Source: Antrihabitans auranticaus (GTDB taxonomy: Bacteria; Actinomycetota; Actinomycetes; Mycobacteriales; Mycobacteriaceae). Taken from it: a stretch of 64,000 nucleotides of DNA. The position numbers and the translations under genes were made by a program. This document shows positions 35,577 through 45,551 of this stretch, in pieces; within the stretch, counting starts at the first letter, position 1; each line of letters opens with the position of its first letter. The notes beneath the pieces were generated by a model. The model did not search any database. It was not told where the DNA came from and saw nothing but the letters and a program-made list of their open reading frames with translations. The stretch is from assembly GCF_016481275.1 (NCBI RefSeq), contig NZ_JAEMNW010000006.1, positions 62,001 through 126,000 on the forward strand, in the 5' to 3' direction.

Positions 35577-36125
35577 TCAGAACGGTGGTTCGTCGTCTAC
35601 ACGGCCGCCGCCGAAGGAGCCCGACGCTTGCGGGGCGCTGCCCCACGGGTCGTCTCCGCCGGATGGCTGCTGATTGGGACGTCCACCACCGCTGCCGGAA
35701 GCGGCAAAGCCGCCACCGCCACCGGAAGAACCGAAGCCGCCGCCCCCGCCGCCGCCACCACGATTGGCCTTATTGACCTTCGCGGTTGCGTAGCGAAGCG
35801 ATGGGCCGATCTCGTCGACCTCCAGCTCCATGACAGTTCGCTTCTCGCCTTCCCGCGTTTCGTACGAACGCTGCTTGAGCCGGCCGCTCACGATTACTCG
35901 TGAACCGCGGGTCAAACTCTCTGCAACGTTCTCCGCAGCCTCACGCCAAATGTTGCAGCGCAAGAACAGCGCTTCGCCGTCTTTCCATTCGTTGGTCTGA
36001 CGATCGAAGGCCCGGGGCGTCGAGGCGACAGTAAAGTTCGCCACGGCCGCGCCGGCCGGTGTGAATCGAAGTTCGGGATCTGCCGTCAGGTTTCCGATGA
36101 CGGTGATGACGGTGTCGCCTGCCAT
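35577..36125 (-). CDS. ssb: Single-stranded DNA-binding protein
   Basis: The 182-residue product has an N-terminal OB fold ([53 protein letters not shown]). A glycine-rich linker of ~50 residues follows, then the acidic tip DDEPPF, which contacts partner proteins. It coats single-stranded DNA in replication and repair. It sits between rpsF and rpsR, the usual arrangement. The length is normal for the family and nothing is odd. Confidence 0.98.
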   Translation of the reverse strand: MAGDTVITVIGNLTADPELRFTPAGAAVANFTVASTPRAFDRQTNEWKDGEALFLRCNIWREAAENVAESLTRGSRVIVSGRLKQRSYETREGEKRTVMELEVDEIGPSLRYATAKVNKANRGGGGGGGGFGSSGGGGGFAASGSGGGRPNQQPSGGDDPWGSAPQASGSFGGGRVDDEPPF

Positions 36126-36222
36126 GTGGTTCCTCCTGCAAAGGGTGCAGTCAAAGTGCGTGAAAGTCTGTTGCGCTAGAGCCTAGGCGTTGCCACCGAC
36201 GGCTATGCGGCGCAGTCAGAAA

Positions 36223-36510
36223 TCACTTGCCCTGACGGAGGACCTTTGTGCGCAGTACCGACTCGTTCAGGCCGAGCTGGCGGTCGAGCTCGCTGACCGT
36301 GGCAGGCTCTGCACTGATATCGATGACGGCATAGATGCCTTCGGTGTGCTTCAGGATCTCGTATGCAAGACGGCGCTTGCCCCAGACATCGACCTTGTCG
36401 ACCTTGCCGCCATCCTGGCGAACAACGTTGAGAAAGGTATCGAGCGATGGGGCGACGGTGCGCTCGTCCAAGTTCGGATCGAGAATGACCATCAATTCGT
36501 AATGACGCAT
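36223..36510 (-). CDS. rpsF: 30S ribosomal protein bS6
   Basis: The 95-residue product begins [16 protein letters not shown] and contains [13 protein letters not shown] and EGIYAVIDI, the bS6 core, forming the heterodimer with bS18. A near-perfect Shine-Dalgarno AGGAGGTGATGAG lies 6-18 bases upstream of the ATG. It is first of the rpsF-ssb-rpsR-rplI operon and divergent from the GT87 gene with about 170 bases between, where the operon promoter must lie. Confidence 0.98.
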   Translation of the reverse strand: MRHYELMVILDPNLDERTVAPSLDTFLNVVRQDGGKVDKVDVWGKRRLAYEILKHTEGIYAVIDISAEPATVSELDRQLGLNESVLRTKVLRQGK

Positions 36511-36680
36511 AAGACCTCATCACCTCCTATGGACTGTGAACGGCCACGGACGATCCGTGACAGGAGGGTCGTTGCGTCAGCAACCTTTGCAGGGTACACG
36601 AGTGCCCCCTGACCAGCGAAATTGCGCGCCATCGGCCGGTGAGGCCGACTGGCGCCGACTTCCCGCTTAGGGTGGGAAGG

Positions 36681-38075
36681 GTGCGGTCCGCCACCTTTGC
36701 CAGGACGACAACGGTCGTTCTCGTCGTTTTCCTGTGCGGCATCGTCCTATGTCTCGCGTATGCGAACAAGGCGCGTTGTGCGGGCGAACCCTTCGACGAT
36801 TACGGGCGCAGCCTGGTATTCGACCAGGTGAAAGACCATGACGTGTGCTATTCGGACATCCAGTTCCTCTGGGTCGAACGCGGACTCGGCCAGCACGACT
36901 TCCCGTACATAAACGGTGGTATCACCGACGGCGGCACGTTGACCGGCGGAACCGTCGAGTACCCGGTGCTCACGGGAGTCCTGATGTGGCTCGGGGGGCT
37001 GCCCGCGCACAACGACGCGCAGTTCTTACTGGCCTCCGCGTTGATCATGGCGCCCTTCGGGCTGGCAGTCGGTTTGATGCTGGGCCGAATGTCCGGGCGT
37101 GCGGCCTATCTGTGGGCAATCGGTCCCCCGCTCGTTCTGTACGGCTTTCACAACTGGGAGCTGCCCGTCGTGGCGTCGGCGGTAGCTGCCGTCTACGTCG
37201 TGAATGCGACTGGACTCGGACCGCTGCGATCGCGCGCCTTCTGTGCAGCAGTGTTGCTGGGGTTCGGCACGTGCCTGAAGCTTTACCCCGCGGCGTTCGT
37301 CGTCGCCTTGATGGCGTACGTCCTCACCGGTGGGGTCGGTGGACGGGAACTCCCGCCAGGTGCGAAGGGCCGTTTCGACGTTCGTGGCGCGGTCGTGACC
37401 GGCGCGGCTGCACTCGCAACCGTCGTCGCGATCAATCTGCCCTTCGCCATTGCCGGATTCGATGGTTGGCGGGCGTCGTTCACGTTCCAGCAGCACCGGG
37501 AAGCCGACATCACGACGAACTCGATCTGGTTCTGGGGACTGCGCAAGTTGTTCGTCGGCGGGTTCGACACCAATCCGACGTATAACGCTCTGGTCGACGT
37601 GTTGTCGCCTGCGCTGGTGCTGGGCTCGTTCGCCCTGGCGATCTGGCTCGGTTGGCGGCGGTTGGGCAGCACCGGCACATACCCGTGGGTGGGTGTGAGC
37701 GGTGCGATGCTGTGCGGCTTTCTGCTGTTCCACAAGGTCTTTTCGCCGCAATACACGCTGTGGCTGATCCCGTTCCTGGTCCTCGTGCGGGTGCCGTGGC
37801 GTGCGATCGCGGCCTATCTCGTCGCGGATGCCGCAATCGGAGTCGGCGTCTTTCGTTTCTACGACGCGATCAGCACCGACGGCCCGTACAACACTCTGGC
37901 AAGAGTCGTGGAGTTCGGTGTGTGGGGTCGGTCCGCACTCCTCGTGTACTTCTTCTTCGTGTTCGTGCGCGCGCCACTTCGAGCGCCGCGGGCACCGGAT
38001 CCTGTTGCGGTGAAACAAGATAACGTAGTCGAAGAAGTGAGTGCGGATTCCGGAAACTTTGTCCGAACAGGTTGA
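36681..38075 (+). CDS. GT87 (DUF2029) membrane glycosyltransferase
   Basis: The 464-residue, strongly hydrophobic protein has ~10 membrane segments. An early periplasmic loop holds CYSDIQFLWVERGLG, and EYPVLTGVLMWLGG follows; the acidic residue in the first loop is the usual catalytic position in the polyprenyl-phosphate-sugar-using GT-C families. It resembles Rv0051 of M. tuberculosis, the mannosyltransferase-like neighbour of ponA1 and rpsF. GTG 36681 is chosen because AGGG precedes it and the longer frame starts inside the rpsF promoter region. A second copy lies at 59123-60682 (32% or so alike by eye only). Confidence 0.85.
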   Translation: MRSATFARTTTVVLVVFLCGIVLCLAYANKARCAGEPFDDYGRSLVFDQVKDHDVCYSDIQFLWVERGLGQHDFPYINGGITDGGTLTGGTVEYPVLTGVLMWLGGLPAHNDAQFLLASALIMAPFGLAVGLMLGRMSGRAAYLWAIGPPLVLYGFHNWELPVVASAVAAVYVVNATGLGPLRSRAFCAAVLLGFGTCLKLYPAAFVVALMAYVLTGGVGGRELPPGAKGRFDVRGAVVTGAAALATVVAINLPFAIAGFDGWRASFTFQQHREADITTNSIWFWGLRKLFVGGFDTNPTYNALVDVLSPALVLGSFALAIWLGWRRLGSTGTYPWVGVSGAMLCGFLLFHKVFSPQYTLWLIPFLVLVRVPWRAIAAYLVADAAIGVGVFRFYDAISTDGPYNTLARVVEFGVWGRSALLVYFFFVFVRAPLRAPRAPDPVAVKQDNVVEEVSADSGNFVRTG

Positions 38076-38089
38076 ATTCGGAGTGGGGC

Positions 38090-38713
38090 ATGAAGAGACA
38101 GCTCGGTGTGTTCGTAGTGCTTGTAGGCGTGGGGTTTTCGGCCTCGTGCTCGGGGGACGTGGCGAAGGAGGTCGCCGAGCCGACCGTGAGTCCGACTGTG
38201 CACGCTGCAAGCTCCGCGCAGCCGCCTGCGACGGCCGCGGACTGCGCAGCGGATCCGGTCTCTGGCGAAAAGTTCACTGCCCCAGCCGAAGCGAGCGCGC
38301 TGCGGGTCGACTTTCCGGCATTGCCAGGATGGGAGATCAACACCGACGCGGACCTCGCAGGCGCCCGGACCGTGAGCGTGATAAACGACCAAAGCGTCGT
38401 CCACCTGGACGTTTCCAAAGCATCTCTGGCGCCGGGTGCCCAACTAGCGGCCGCAAAGACCGCTTCCGAGAGTCTGGCAGGGTGGAAACGGCTCGGCTAC
38501 CGGCAAATCACGATGTGCGGGTTCTCGGGGATCGCCAATTCCGGAACTTTCTCGGTCGTCGGCACCACGTATCAGTTCGCGCTCTTCGCGACCTGCAAAG
38601 TCGGTGACGAGGAGTGGTTCGTGTCATTTCTCGGGCAAACACGGAATCCGGACGATGAGGCGTTTGCCCGCGACTTCCCGAAGATGGTCGCGGGCTTGCG
38701 CTTTCATACTTAA
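38090..38713 (+). CDS. LpqN/LpqT-like lipoprotein
   Basis: The 207-residue product has a lipoprotein signal: MKRQ, a hydrophobic core, and the lipobox FSASC at ~17-21. A Ser/Thr/Pro-rich linker leads into a ~150-residue domain with FPALPGWEIN, VVHLDVSK and a FVSFLGQTR ending, as in the LpqN/LpqT family of mycolic-acid bacteria. These are envelope lipoproteins of mostly unknown role. ATG 38090 follows a GGAG and lies 14 bases after the GT87 stop, so the two may be co-transcribed. It is convergent, two bases from the next gene. Confidence 0.8.
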   Translation: MKRQLGVFVVLVGVGFSASCSGDVAKEVAEPTVSPTVHAASSAQPPATAADCAADPVSGEKFTAPAEASALRVDFPALPGWEINTDADLAGARTVSVINDQSVVHLDVSKASLAPGAQLAAAKTASESLAGWKRLGYRQITMCGFSGIANSGTFSVVGTTYQFALFATCKVGDEEWFVSFLGQTRNPDDEAFARDFPKMVAGLRFHT

Positions 38714-38715
38714 CG

Positions 38716-40392
38716 CTAGCGGACTTTCAGCGTGACCCGTTCGTCGTCGTATCCGGTGACCACAACCTTCACGGTCTCGGTTTCATCGGGTTGGAACTCG
38801 TAGGTCCTGTTGTCGCCCTCGTAGTCGTAATCGCGATCGAGTCGGCCCGACGCACCGACGAGATCGACCTGCGCGTAGTCATCAGTGTTCACCTCGATAC
38901 GTACCGTCTTGCCCCGTTCGACGTCCATGTCGAGGACGGCGACCCCATATGCGTGTCGCTCGCTCGTGTCCAGTGGCGACGACAGCGTGACCGACTTGCT
39001 GGCGCCGACCTCCAAGGTTCCTTCCGCCTCGGCGCGTGAGTACACCTCGATGCCACCACCTTCGACGCCGATGAGGAACAACAGTTGGTCCGTTGTCAGG
39101 CCGTCGAGGCTGTCGAACGCGCCGGTGACCAGCGTTGCGACGGGATCGATGTGCCAGCCCGACCCGTCACGGGTTGCCGAGATGCCCTCGGGCACACCAC
39201 CGCCTTCGCGGCCGAGGCTGAAAAAGAAGCCGAGGACTCCGATCCCCTCGTCATCGCCGCAGTTGTGTTCGCGTTCGCCGTCTGGACCGGTCGTATCGAC
39301 ACAGTCGCCGCTGACCTCGACTTTGTAGCTGTCGCCGTTCGTGGTGACCGTCATGTCGAGATTGTCAGCGACCACCTTCGCGCTGGAACCCGATGTCTCG
39401 GAGGTGAATTCGGCTCGATCGATGTCGATGGAAACGTCGTCGTCGAGCTCGTTGGCGTCGAGCAGCCGGTCGAACAGCGGTTGGTAAGTCGCGATTGCGC
39501 GGCCGATATGCGAGGACATGGCACCGGACAGGTCGCTGACGTCGCGACGCTCGACGGTGTCGGCGACAGCGCGCAGGAAGCCTTCTGCTGCCTCCTCGGG
39601 AGTGCCGTACTCCTGCGTGTCCACATCGGGATCGTCGATCCGGCGCTCGTCGAGTGCAACCGTGGCGTACTCGCCGGCCGTGTATAGCGGACTGAGATAC
39701 CAACGGCCGTCGATCTTTACAGTCATAACGAACGGGGCGATGGGATCGCCGTTCTCGGTTTCACCGGTCAGGTCCGAGATGTCGATCGTCTCTTCCTCGG
39801 CCGTTGCATCTTTGGAAATGAGATCACGGAAGCCGACGTTGACTTCGTCAGGATCCACAGCGACCGTCGCAGAGCCGCTTGTGAAGGTGACCTTGGCGAG
39901 GTCGTCGCGAATCTCTTCGACCTCGGTGTGAACATCATCGGTGGCGACCGAAAGTCCTTGCAGCAGCCCGCTTACGCCGCCGCCGTCCTGGAACCCGGTC
40001 TCTTCGGCTTTGTCGCTCGTCGACGTCAGGACATCGGAGAGGCCGTCGAGTTCGCCGGCAGCGATCGTCTCGGTGAACGCCAGCGGATCGCGTGACTCCA
40101 CTGCGGCCAGCGCATCCAGAGCGGCATTCTCCGGTGACGACGCCCCATCGGAACTGGACCGCAACTGCCACACAAGGACCCCGCCGATGACGAGAACCAC
40201 CACTACGACCGCTGCGATCCCGGCGAACCACCACTTCTTGCTAGTGCGGCGCTGCGGTACGAGACCGCCCTGCGGATAGAGGTAGTTGGTGTCGGGATGC
40301 TGAGCTTGCGGTCCGTAATCGATGGATCCGAAAGTGGGGCCAACCTGATACGGCTGCGGACCAGCTGGCGGGTCGACCTCGTTCATGCCCAT
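38716..40392 (-). CDS. Membrane-anchored hypothetical protein with extracytoplasmic domain
   Basis: The 558-residue product has a Pro/Gln/Gly-rich cytoplasmic tail (~1-50), one transmembrane helix (~55-78: AAVVVVVLVIGGVLV), and a large outside domain. The first part, ~90-220, resembles DUF4878/Lumazine-type fold proteins with an acidic ladder. A long acidic region follows and a C-terminal beta-rich segment. Cysteines in DCVDTTGPDGEREHNCGD may form a disulfide. The ATG has AAGG upstream. Similar single-pass proteins of unknown role are common in Rhodococcus. It is convergent with the lipoprotein gene. Confidence 0.65.
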   Translation of the reverse strand: MGMNEVDPPAGPQPYQVGPTFGSIDYGPQAQHPDTNYLYPQGGLVPQRRTSKKWWFAGIAAVVVVVLVIGGVLVWQLRSSSDGASSPENAALDALAAVESRDPLAFTETIAAGELDGLSDVLTSTSDKAEETGFQDGGGVSGLLQGLSVATDDVHTEVEEIRDDLAKVTFTSGSATVAVDPDEVNVGFRDLISKDATAEEETIDISDLTGETENGDPIAPFVMTVKIDGRWYLSPLYTAGEYATVALDERRIDDPDVDTQEYGTPEEAAEGFLRAVADTVERRDVSDLSGAMSSHIGRAIATYQPLFDRLLDANELDDDVSIDIDRAEFTSETSGSSAKVVADNLDMTVTTNGDSYKVEVSGDCVDTTGPDGEREHNCGDDEGIGVLGFFFSLGREGGGVPEGISATRDGSGWHIDPVATLVTGAFDSLDGLTTDQLLFLIGVEGGGIEVYSRAEAEGTLEVGASKSVTLSSPLDTSERHAYGVAVLDMDVERGKTVRIEVNTDDYAQVDLVGASGRLDRDYDYEGDNRTYEFQPDETETVKVVVTGYDDERVTLKVR

Positions 40393-40456
40393 TCAACCTT
40401 CGTGTTGTCTCGGAGCGGCAGTCGCGCACCTGGTAGGTGGCTCGATCGTAGGGTGG

Positions 40457-41338
40457 TCATTTTGCGATGTCCTTAGTGGTGAACCGGACGTATGCGAGAA
40501 GGAAGAAAACGCCGGTGTAGAACAGTGAGAGGAACAGGCCCCACCGCATCCCGAACCAATCGACGTCTGTACGTGTCAGCATCAACCACGCGTCGTAGTT
40601 TCGGGTCGGCAGGATCGCCCGCAAGCCCTGCAGCGTGGGCAACCCGCCGAACAGGTGAGAACACAGCGTGACCACGACCGTCCCACCCACGGCGGCGACG
40701 GGGTTGTCCCTGGCCAGCACCGATAGAAAGATCGCGAGGGCGCCGATCCACATCAGGTAGACACCTATGTAGACGAGAATCGCCGCCAAGCGCCACGCGA
40801 GCCCGGACGTCTCGACTTGCGCGCCACTTACCGGCGTCAGAGGTCCGTGTCCGTAGAACACCAGACCGATGACAACGCTGACCGTCGCGAACACGAGAAG
40901 CCCACTGATACAGACGATTCCGCACGCGATGAACTTTCGTCGCAAGAGTTGGCCGCGTGGAACGGGAACGGTGAGCAGCACGCGTAGGTAGAGCCACTGT
41001 GAATCGCGGGCGACCGCCTCGCCCATGACGTAGGCGACCATCAGCACAAGGCCGAACTGGCTGCCCGCCACTATCGCGAACACTGCGAAGTTCGCGGCGC
41101 TGCTTGTCGCCATGTCGGATAGCAATTGCGCGTTGACGGCGACGCCGCTCTTTCCCGCGCTGACTGCGCCCGCAAGCAGGCACGGCAGCACCGCCATCGC
41201 CACGAGCATCAACTGAATACCGCGGCGCGAGAACTGGCGCCGGACCTCGACGGAGATCGAGAGGGCGCGTGTGCGCCGGTAGGCGGCGGCACCGCCACCG
41301 GCGCCGACTTCGACTCGTCGTGCGGCTGGTTCAGCCAT
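40457..41338 (-). CDS. ABC transporter permease
   Basis: The 293-residue product has six membrane segments (ending LFLSLFYTGVFFLLAYV) and no ATPase motifs, as in ABC-2-type export permeases. The start ATG (41336-41338) overlaps the end of the ATPase gene by eight bases, so the two are coupled. The longer open frame upstream lies inside the ATPase gene and is rejected. It exports an unknown substrate. Confidence 0.8.
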   Translation of the reverse strand: MAEPAARRVEVGAGGGAAAYRRTRALSISVEVRRQFSRRGIQLMLVAMAVLPCLLAGAVSAGKSGVAVNAQLLSDMATSSAANFAVFAIVAGSQFGLVLMVAYVMGEAVARDSQWLYLRVLLTVPVPRGQLLRRKFIACGIVCISGLLVFATVSVVIGLVFYGHGPLTPVSGAQVETSGLAWRLAAILVYIGVYLMWIGALAIFLSVLARDNPVAAVGGTVVVTLCSHLFGGLPTLQGLRAILPTRNYDAWLMLTRTDVDWFGMRWGLFLSLFYTGVFFLLAYVRFTTKDIAK

Positions 41339-42350
41339 TCTCCACCGCCGCGAAATAGACATCTTCGAGACGGCTGCGTGACTGCACCGACCGCACCGCA
41401 ATGCCCGCCTCCACAAGCGGACGAAGTGCGTCGGCGAGGTCGGTGCTCATGACGTCGAGGTGCAGTGTCGCGCCGTCGGCTCGGCACGTGACGCCGGCAA
41501 CGCCCGCGTACAGCGCCTCGGCTTCGTCGGGCCTGTCCACGGAGATCAAGAGACTGGTTGTACGAGTGGATAATTCGTCGACCGCTCCGGCCAGGACCAC
41601 CGATCCGCTGCGGACAAGGATGACGTCCGAACACGTCAGCTCGACTTCCTCGAGATGATGACTGGAGATCAGTACCGTTCGCCCGCTCGCGGCATATTCG
41701 CGCAGCATGGTTCGCAGGAATCTGATCTGTGTGGGGTCGAGGCCGTGGGCGGGTTCGTCCAAGATCAAGAGCTCGGGCAAGCCGAGCATCGCTTGCGCAA
41801 GCGCGAGCCGATGCCGCATGCCGAGGCTATACTCGGATACTTTGCGCTGCAACGCAGTACCGAGGCCGGATAGGCGGGCGACGTCGTCGATCGCGGACTC
41901 GGCGAACGGTCGGCCGGTCACCGACCACAGGCTCCGCAAGTTGTCCCAGCCACTCAGATGTGGCATGAGTCCAGGAGATTCGATGCACACGCCGATCCGT
42001 GAGAGCACCGGAACACCTGCCTCGATGCGATAGCCGAATGCGAATGCAGAGCCCGTGTCGGGTTCGGCCAGCCCGACGAGCATCCGCAGGATCGTCGTCT
42101 TGCCGGCGCCGTTCGGTCCGAGCAGGCCGACGATGCGACCCCGTCGTACGTCGAAGGACACGTCAGCGACCACGCATGTGCCGCCGATCGATTTCGACAG
42201 CCCACGAACAACCAGCGGTATCGATTCCAGACCCGGCTCGCTCCGAAATCTGTGCGGCCGCAATCGTGCGCCAACCGCGACGCCGAGGTACAGCGCGAGC
42301 AGCACCGCGGCGCCGATGACCGGAAAGCCGTTCACAAAGTCGAACTTCAT
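41331..42350 (-). CDS. ABC transporter ATP-binding protein with N-terminal membrane anchor
   Basis: The 339-residue product has an N-terminal hydrophobic helix (FPVIGAAVLLALYLGVAVG), unusual for an ABC ATPase. The nucleotide domain follows with Walker A GPNGAGKT (~75-85), a signature YSLGMRHR in place of LSGGQ, Walker B LLILDEPAHGLDP and the H-loop ISSHH. It drives an exporter of the DrrA/CcmA type with the permease. The signature change (SLGM) is seen in other bacterial antibiotic-type exporters. It is the first gene of the two-gene unit. Confidence 0.85.
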   Translation of the reverse strand: MKFDFVNGFPVIGAAVLLALYLGVAVGARLRPHRFRSEPGLESIPLVVRGLSKSIGGTCVVADVSFDVRRGRIVGLLGPNGAGKTTILRMLVGLAEPDTGSAFAFGYRIEAGVPVLSRIGVCIESPGLMPHLSGWDNLRSLWSVTGRPFAESAIDDVARLSGLGTALQRKVSEYSLGMRHRLALAQAMLGLPELLILDEPAHGLDPTQIRFLRTMLREYAASGRTVLISSHHLEEVELTCSDVILVRSGSVVLAGAVDELSTRTTSLLISVDRPDEAEALYAGVAGVTCRADGATLHLDVMSTDLADALRPLVEAGIAVRSVQSRSRLEDVYFAAVENG

Positions 42351-42416
42351 CGACGCCTCCCCCCAGCGATGCGCGTTCGTTGGAAGACAGTAGCTGGCGC
42401 CACCGACATGTCGGGC

Positions 42417-43991
42417 TCAGAGGCTGTCGAGCAAACTCATCACGCGAGCGAGTCGATCCGCATCCACGGGGACGGAATCCGGCGTGAATTCCCATTCGTT
42501 CTGCGTCCACGGATCCAGCATTCGCATTGTGCCGCCTACCGGAAAGTGTTGACAGTGCCGAGCGAGTGCGGCCAATTGCTGGTCACCGGAACGTGATTCG
42601 TCCGAACCGACGAGAATCAACGACAGTCCCGTCGACTGTGCGACCGCCGCGAGGTCGATGATCCGGGCGACGTCTTCGCTCTGATAGCCGTGCGGGAAGT
42701 CGGACAGCACGACCACTCGATCCGGTGGCGCCAATTCGGGCATGCCGTTGCGCACCGCGAGCTCTGCGAGTTCCAGCGAGTTGGTGATCGACTCCAGGCG
42801 CGTGGAGATATCCGAGTGGTTGCGCACGACGGGGCCGCCGAGCAAGCGTGTCAGCGGTGTCGTCAGCAAATCCAGTGCGGCGGTGAGGTCGACGACTTCC
42901 AGCGTCGGAGTCGGCGCTGTGGCAGAAATGATCCGCGCAACGAGCGACGCCACTACCGGTGCTGCGGCACTGGAGGTTTCGGTGTCCAGCCACAACGGCC
43001 GCAGAAGCGGAAGCCTTACGCAGAAGGGTATGCGCAGCGCCCCGCGCTCGGCTGCGGACAGTTCACCGAGGCGAATTCCGTCACTTGGATCCGGTTGGGC
43101 CGCGCCGAACTGCCACACCGGCGAATCCCAGGACGCGAGCGACCGTGGCAGGTCCGGATCGATGGAATGGAGTTCGCGAATGAGTTGCTCGGAATCGGCG
43201 TCGTAGCTGACCTTTGCCGCTGCGACCACGTCGTCGTGGCGCTTGTGCGCGACATCCCGCGCCTGGGTGGCCGCCGGCGAGTTTCGCATCGTCGGGTCGG
43301 CGATGGCGTCCGTCAGGTCCAGGTCTAGGCGCTTCGCCGCGTAGTCGCTCGCCGAAATGTAGGCGGAAGCAGAACGCGCCGCGTCCTCGAAGATCATCCA
43401 CATCCGCTCGTACGCCCGAGCGCGATCGAGGGGCACGCCGGCGGGCGCGGGCGCGGGCATGGCGAGGTTCACCGGCGGTGCGGACGCGGTCACCACGACG
43501 GGCTGGTCGTCGACCACGACTCCGTGCGTTGTGATCAGTTGCGCCAGACCACCTGCGTACCCCTGGCCGACGGCGCGCACCTTCCAGCTGTCACCTTTGC
43601 GGTAGAGCTCGAAGCAGATGACCGCGGCTTCGCCGCCGCGCAACGGGATGTCGAATGCCGCGACGGTGGTGCCGTGCGCGTCCGCCAACGATGCCGACAA
43701 GCCCGTGAACGACTTACCCGCTGCCGTTGCCGGATCGACGCTGACGAGGCACAACACGGCACTCGCGTCGGCTCGGATCTCGCCCAGTTCGATCGTCAAT
43801 CCGCCGGATTGCAGCGCGACGCCGGATGTTCGGGGCTTGTTGTAGAACACGAACTCGTCCGACGAGACTGCCTGCAAGTTCACGTCGACCAGCAACGCCG
43901 ACACGTCGAGTGCCGTGTTGCTGGTCGCCGCGAAATGCAGTGTCCGGGCCGAAAGCGGCGCGTTCTGACCCGGCACCATCTGCAACGCCAT
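42417..43991 (-). CDS. TerD-domain protein with degenerate ATPase-like C-terminus
   Basis: The 524-residue product has a TerD domain at 1-165 (LDVSALLVDVN, SDEFVFYNKP, FELYRKGDSWKVRAVGQGYAGGL). The acidic calcium-site residues are only partly kept. The rest (~200-524) has an alpha/beta pattern, with RLPLLRPLWLDTETSSAAA where FtsK-like domains carry a P-loop, and VVVLSDFPHGY as a Walker-B-like strand. TerD fused to FtsK-like modules has been described; here the P-loop glycine-lysine is missing, so ATP hydrolysis is unlikely. It starts six bases after the next TerD gene, so is co-transcribed. Confidence 0.75.
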   Translation of the reverse strand: MALQMVPGQNAPLSARTLHFAATSNTALDVSALLVDVNLQAVSSDEFVFYNKPRTSGVALQSGGLTIELGEIRADASAVLCLVSVDPATAAGKSFTGLSASLADAHGTTVAAFDIPLRGGEAAVICFELYRKGDSWKVRAVGQGYAGGLAQLITTHGVVVDDQPVVVTASAPPVNLAMPAPAPAGVPLDRARAYERMWMIFEDAARSASAYISASDYAAKRLDLDLTDAIADPTMRNSPAATQARDVAHKRHDDVVAAAKVSYDADSEQLIRELHSIDPDLPRSLASWDSPVWQFGAAQPDPSDGIRLGELSAAERGALRIPFCVRLPLLRPLWLDTETSSAAAPVVASLVARIISATAPTPTLEVVDLTAALDLLTTPLTRLLGGPVVRNHSDISTRLESITNSLELAELAVRNGMPELAPPDRVVVLSDFPHGYQSEDVARIIDLAAVAQSTGLSLILVGSDESRSGDQQLAALARHCQHFPVGGTMRMLDPWTQNEWEFTPDSVPVDADRLARVMSLLDSL

Positions 43992-43997
43992 TGCTAC

Positions 43998-45347
43998 CTA
44001 CGCCTGCAGGAATCGGCCGAGCTGTGGTGCTGCCTCGCCTGGGTGCTTGGCCTGCATACCTTCACCGATTGCCTGCAGTTTCCACTCGCCGCCGGCGCGG
44101 TAGACCTTCGCCATGACCATCGCTGTGAACGGCATACCGCCCTGCAGGGTGTACCGGGCCAGCTCGGCATTCGTCGTCCCGTCTACCAAGCGGCAGAAGG
44201 CATTCGACACCTGCTCGAACGTGTGTCCCTTGTAGGACGTGACGAGGAAAATGATCGTCGAAACGTGCGGCGGGATCCGCGTGAGGTCGACGTTGATGAC
44301 CTCGTCGTCGCCCTCACCTTCACCGGTGAGGTTGTCACCCTGGTGCCGAATCGAGCCGTCCTTTGAGGTCAGCTGACCGTAGTAGGCGACATCGACGATT
44401 CCGGTATCCGCGCACAAGACCGCCGATGCGTCGAGATCGATGTCGGGCGTGCGGTTTCCGAACATGCCCCGCGTCTTGACCGGATCCCAGCCGAGGCCCA
44501 TGCGAAGCACTGTGAGCGCGACGCCGCCGTCTTTCTTGAGCGTGACCTTCTGCCCCTTGGTCAGGCTGACCGGGCGGTTCTTCGACAAGCTGACCTCGCC
44601 GCCCTGCCCGGGCGGCGGACCCGCCGGCGGCGGCGCATAAGCGGCCGGTTGCTGATACTGCGGCGCCGGCTGTGCCGGCGGGTAGTTCGGTGGCGGCGGG
44701 TAGTTCGGCGGGGGCGGTGGTGGTGCGTAAGCCGTGGGCGCCGGCGGCGGCGTGTAGGCGGGCGGCGCAGGCGGGTAGGACTGCTGAGGCGGCGGAGCGT
44801 AGGCCGGTGGCGCAGGTGGGGCAGCCGGGGGTGCTGCAGGGGCGTCGTCGACGGACACACCGTGATCGGTGACCAGTGCCGCGAATCCGCCCGCGTAGCC
44901 CTGGCCGACCGCGCGGACCTTCCAGGCGCCCTGGCGGCGGTAGATCTCCATGGCGATAACGATGGATTCGCTGCTCAGCCCGTCGATCCTGTACTCGAAC
45001 AACTGATTTCCCGACGCGTCGGCAATCCGCGCGATCGGTGCCGCGGACCGCCCGAAGTTGCTGTTGGCGTCATCCAGCGTGATGACTGCACGAACCTGGT
45101 CGATATCCGCGGGTATCTGGCCGAGCGAAACCGCCAGCGATGCGGGTTGACCGGCGGCACCGGGCTGCAGGCGCACGCCCGGACCGGTCGGCTGGTTGAA
45201 GAATACGAAATCAGCGTCCGAACGAACTTTGCCGTCCGGCTTCACGAGCAGCGCCGACAGGTCTGCCGGAGCGCCGAGTTGAACAGAAATAACGACATCG
45301 TTGACGGCGAGCGGGCCGTTCTGACCCTTGGCGAGCGCTGCAGACAA
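43998..45347 (-). CDS. terD: Tandem TerD protein with Pro/Tyr-rich linker
   Basis: The 449-residue product has two TerD domains: a divergent one at 1-165 and a canonical one at ~265-445. The latter carries [29 protein letters not shown] and the FEQVSNAFCRLVD stretch, which contain the calcium-binding acidic residues. A low-complexity linker of ~90 residues (repeats of APPPP and YPPP) joins them. TerD proteins bind calcium and belong to the tellurite/stress-response membrane system. It lies in the minus-strand pair with the 42417 gene, divergent from the EspC-like gene. Confidence 0.9.
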   Translation of the reverse strand: MSAALAKGQNGPLAVNDVVISVQLGAPADLSALLVKPDGKVRSDADFVFFNQPTGPGVRLQPGAAGQPASLAVSLGQIPADIDQVRAVITLDDANSNFGRSAAPIARIADASGNQLFEYRIDGLSSESIVIAMEIYRRQGAWKVRAVGQGYAGGFAALVTDHGVSVDDAPAAPPAAPPAPPAYAPPPQQSYPPAPPAYTPPPAPTAYAPPPPPPNYPPPPNYPPAQPAPQYQQPAAYAPPPAGPPPGQGGEVSLSKNRPVSLTKGQKVTLKKDGGVALTVLRMGLGWDPVKTRGMFGNRTPDIDLDASAVLCADTGIVDVAYYGQLTSKDGSIRHQGDNLTGEGEGDDEVINVDLTRIPPHVSTIIFLVTSYKGHTFEQVSNAFCRLVDGTTNAELARYTLQGGMPFTAMVMAKVYRAGGEWKLQAIGEGMQAKHPGEAAPQLGRFLQA

Positions 45348-45551
45348 GGTGCTGGTCCTTTAAGTATGTTGGCGGGCCGCATCGCGGAGGCGAGCTGGAA
45401 GCTGACGAGATCCGATTTGTACTTTCTCCGCCACTGTACGAGAGCAACGCGACGACGGCGACAGGGTTGCTGTCCGAACTGGGTGTTTTGACCGATGACC
45501 AGGCCTCCGGTACTTTCGGCCGAGTCGGTCAACGACGAAACCGGGGGAATC

